A stretch of DNA of 64,000 bases from Tamarix chinensis (Eukaryota > Streptophyta > Magnoliopsida > Caryophyllales > Tamaricaceae). This document shows positions 61,711 through 64,000 of the stretch, piece by piece. A program made the position numbers and the translations under genes. Location of the stretch: NCBI GenBank assembly GCA_030549775.1, contig CM060172.1:54239942-54303941 (forward strand). The letters are read 5' to 3'. The notes beneath the pieces were generated by a model. That model saw nothing but the letters and a program-made list of their open reading frames with translations. It was not told where the DNA came from and did no database searches. Within the stretch, counting starts at the first letter, position 1, and every line of letters begins with the position of its first letter.

Positions 61711-64000
61711 TATTTCCACTTATCATCCAAATTTGCCATTATAACTTGTTTTCCATCCTTCAAGCTTCAAACCAACCTTAATACCCAGCTTTTTAATACA
61801 TTTAAGTTATTAAAATTATTTTGTACCTTCCATAAAGTTTTAGAGTTTTTTCCTATTATTTCTTCATAATACATATTTTTTCTCTTCTTTGAAATTGAAT
61901 TTAATAAATTAATTATAATCAAACTCCTAACTAATTATTTTGATGCCAACTATAAATTATATCCAAACCAAATCATATTAGAGTTTAGTTGCCTTCATTA
62001 AACAACAAAATTAACCAAAGGTATACTAGCCATATTATATGATAATAACTACTCATATCACCGTACATTAACCAAACTTTCATTCATGTTTGAGTCCAAT
62101 GTTGAGCAAGTTTACTCACCCCCTTTCCCCTTTCATTTATATCTATCCTAGTAGCTCTATATACCCCCATAAAAATGACTTAATATTTCTTGCAACCGTC
62201 CACCTTTTCATTTCATGGAACACGCATAAACTCATGTGTGTGTAACCCTCATTTCATTAGTTCTATACCAATCCAAAATAGAAATGGATGGGATCCCTCT
62301 TTATAGCTTTCTTGAGATTTTTTCTTACCAAAATAGCCCCTAACTCCCTCATTTTCCTTGTATTGTTGGTTTGTCTTTTTTTATTGCATTTTTTCATTTT
62401 CCAAGCATATTATAGAAAACTCCTAGCATTTGTGCCATCCTTTCATGCATCCCCATCCTCCTCCTCCACAACTTCTCCATGCAACCCCTTATCCTATGTG
62501 TTTCTTGCTCATGTAACACCCTCTTTGTATGTTACCTTCTTACATAACTCCCCTCCATTACAATAGTTCTATTGTTTATTGTTCCAACTTTGGTGCTATC
62601 TTTTACCACCCTCTTAAACAACAAACTCTACAACCTCCTCCCTTTCTATCTTTCCTAACTAGGAGGCTGCCTTTTTTTAGGGTGATTTAATGGTATTGGT
62701 GATTGTTTGTGTATGCTACTATTAATGGATGATCCTCAACTTAGTTCCTTCTAACCTATACCTTGGTTCATCCTCCTTCCTTTCCTTTAGTTCGTTGCTC
62801 ATGTTTTTTCCTAACTTCTTACATTTTTTAAGGTGATTATGTTTAGGATTTTTCAAGTCGCAGTTTAGAAGATTTTTTTTCTTAGACACTAATGTTGTCT
62901 TTGATAAGGATACACATCTCTATCTTAGAGATTTTTTTTGCTATGTTTATATATTTTAAACTAAATATCATGATAGGAAGTTGTATATTATATAAGCATG
63001 ATTTTAGATCTTATGGTTGGTATTCATGCGTTATAAAAAATTGTATATGAGATATGTAATTTTATAATTTTATGTGAAATATACATGTAAGAGCATGCTA
63101 GGCTCTGCACTTAACTTTCAATCATGATGGTGTATTTTATTATTTTTAATAAATTTTTAAGTGTATGAAAATGTGATTATATATTTGTGTTGAAAAATAT
63201 GTGAGGTTAGAATTTTTGCTGGGTGTTTTTGGTGGTTCGACCTTAGGCCTATTTATGATATTTTGGACTAATTTAATTAAGGATAATTACATATTTGAGT
63301 GTATAATAATATATGGGAAATTATGTGTGAGTTTGTTTATGTTTGGTGAAAGTTGAAATTCAGGTAAATTTGTGTTATTTGTTGTCAGAGTTATTTTGGT
63401 CATATTCATGAGTTTTTTTGTGAGCATAAGTTTGTCATTGTATTTTTTTAAGGTTATTCCATAAAATTCTATATATAATATGATAGGGTTTGGTTGAGTA
63501 TGAATTAAGTTATGCTAGTAAGAAGTTTTGAGGTGTTTAAGTGAAATGGGGGCACTTTGGTCATAACGTGTAAATTATGGAAACTGGGTATTGAGTAAGT
63601 GCTATTTGGGTCTAAATATGATAAATATGGAATATGAAATGCTTGGGTCATATGTGAGTAGTATAAGTTTTTATATTATACAAAATTAACTTAAAATGGG
63701 ATTGGTAACCTTAGAGGTAGAATTAATATTTTATATGCAAAATTTTGGAGTTAAAACCTAATTGTAAGGTAGGGTATTTTATATGTTGTGTTGGAGTGTT
63801 GTGTTAAGTTTGGCGAGTTAGTGAGTTTTATTTGTAAAGTTATAGATTGAATATAAATTAAGGTTTTATAAGGGCATCATGGTATTTTTTTCTAATGTAT
63901 ATCTTCAATTGTCCTTTTTTGTTTTCCTTGTGCCTTATTATTATTGTCATATGTATTTATGGCATGATTATTTTAGTAATACACAATTGTTGGTATGGAT
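61711..64000 (+). mobile_element. Probable plus-oriented long-LTR fragment running off the right edge
   Basis: A pyrimidine-rich block at 62100-62700 is followed by AT-rich, G-over-C text. Phrases such as GGGGGCACTTTGGTCAT near 63547 recall the interior of 56285-59403 and 52360-52600. No clear left terminus. The 92-codon Phe/Leu/Ser-rich frame at 62288-62566 falls in the pyrimidine block and is not supported as a gene. Confidence 0.35.

Noticed and set aside
62288..62566. 92-codon frame with hydrophobic N-terminus
   Set aside because: Lies in the pyrimidine-rich block of an LTR fragment; Phe/Leu/Ser composition follows from T/C richness.

Overview
This window is nuclear DNA of a flowering plant and consists almost entirely of nested transposable elements. 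I see no host protein-coding gene, no tRNA or rRNA gene and no CRISPR array. Evidence for a plant: Ty3/gypsy and Ty1/copia polyproteins of plant type, primer-binding sites matching initiator-Met tRNA, L1-like LINE remnants with a plant-type RNase H, and very AT-rich decayed flanks. The species cannot be named from this sequence.

The best-preserved element is a Ty3/gypsy retrotransposon at 12417-19533 (+). It has 972/974 bp LTRs about 98% identical by hand count, a perfect 5-bp target duplication (CCTAG), a primer-binding site, a polypurine tract and a 1337-codon gag-pol reading frame. Two TGA codons break the end of the integrase. It sits inside the RNase H reading frame of an older, reverse-strand LINE remnant (about 11.8-12.4 kb and 19.5-19.9 kb).

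Most of the rest is built from one family of long (3-4 kb) LTRs with ends TGTAAYRCCCC...GGGGTRTTACA, present as solo LTRs or fragments with no internal domain. Minus-oriented copies lie at 1-1292, 1293-4233, about 4270-7525, 20826-30031, 22756-28504, 44448-45980 and 47749-51740. Plus-oriented copies lie at about 7526-9700, 30422-41905, 45981-52985, 56285-59403 and 61711-64000. Several carry recognisable 5-bp target duplications (GGTCT perfect at 47749-51740; others with one or two decayed positions). They nest in each other: 22756-28504 lies inside 20826-30031, and 47749-51740 lies inside 45981-52985.

A decayed Ty1/copia element (33776-41481, minus; TSD TTGCA) is inserted in the 30422-41905 LTR. 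Its right LTR carries a further 873-bp solo LTR (40054-40926; TSD GACCT). A second LINE remnant (53.0-55.15 kb, minus) keeps traces of endonuclease and reverse transcriptase. A second dispersed repeat family (called D here) occurs at 19.9, 23.0-24.75, 42.5-44.0 and 59.66-61.7 kb. There is also one MITE-like element and many micro- and minisatellites, several at fixed positions inside the long LTRs.

The window is best read as layered insertion history. Coding regions are relics except the gypsy ORF, which is nearly intact. Ages are relative: the gypsy element is young, while the copia, LINE and most solo LTRs are old.
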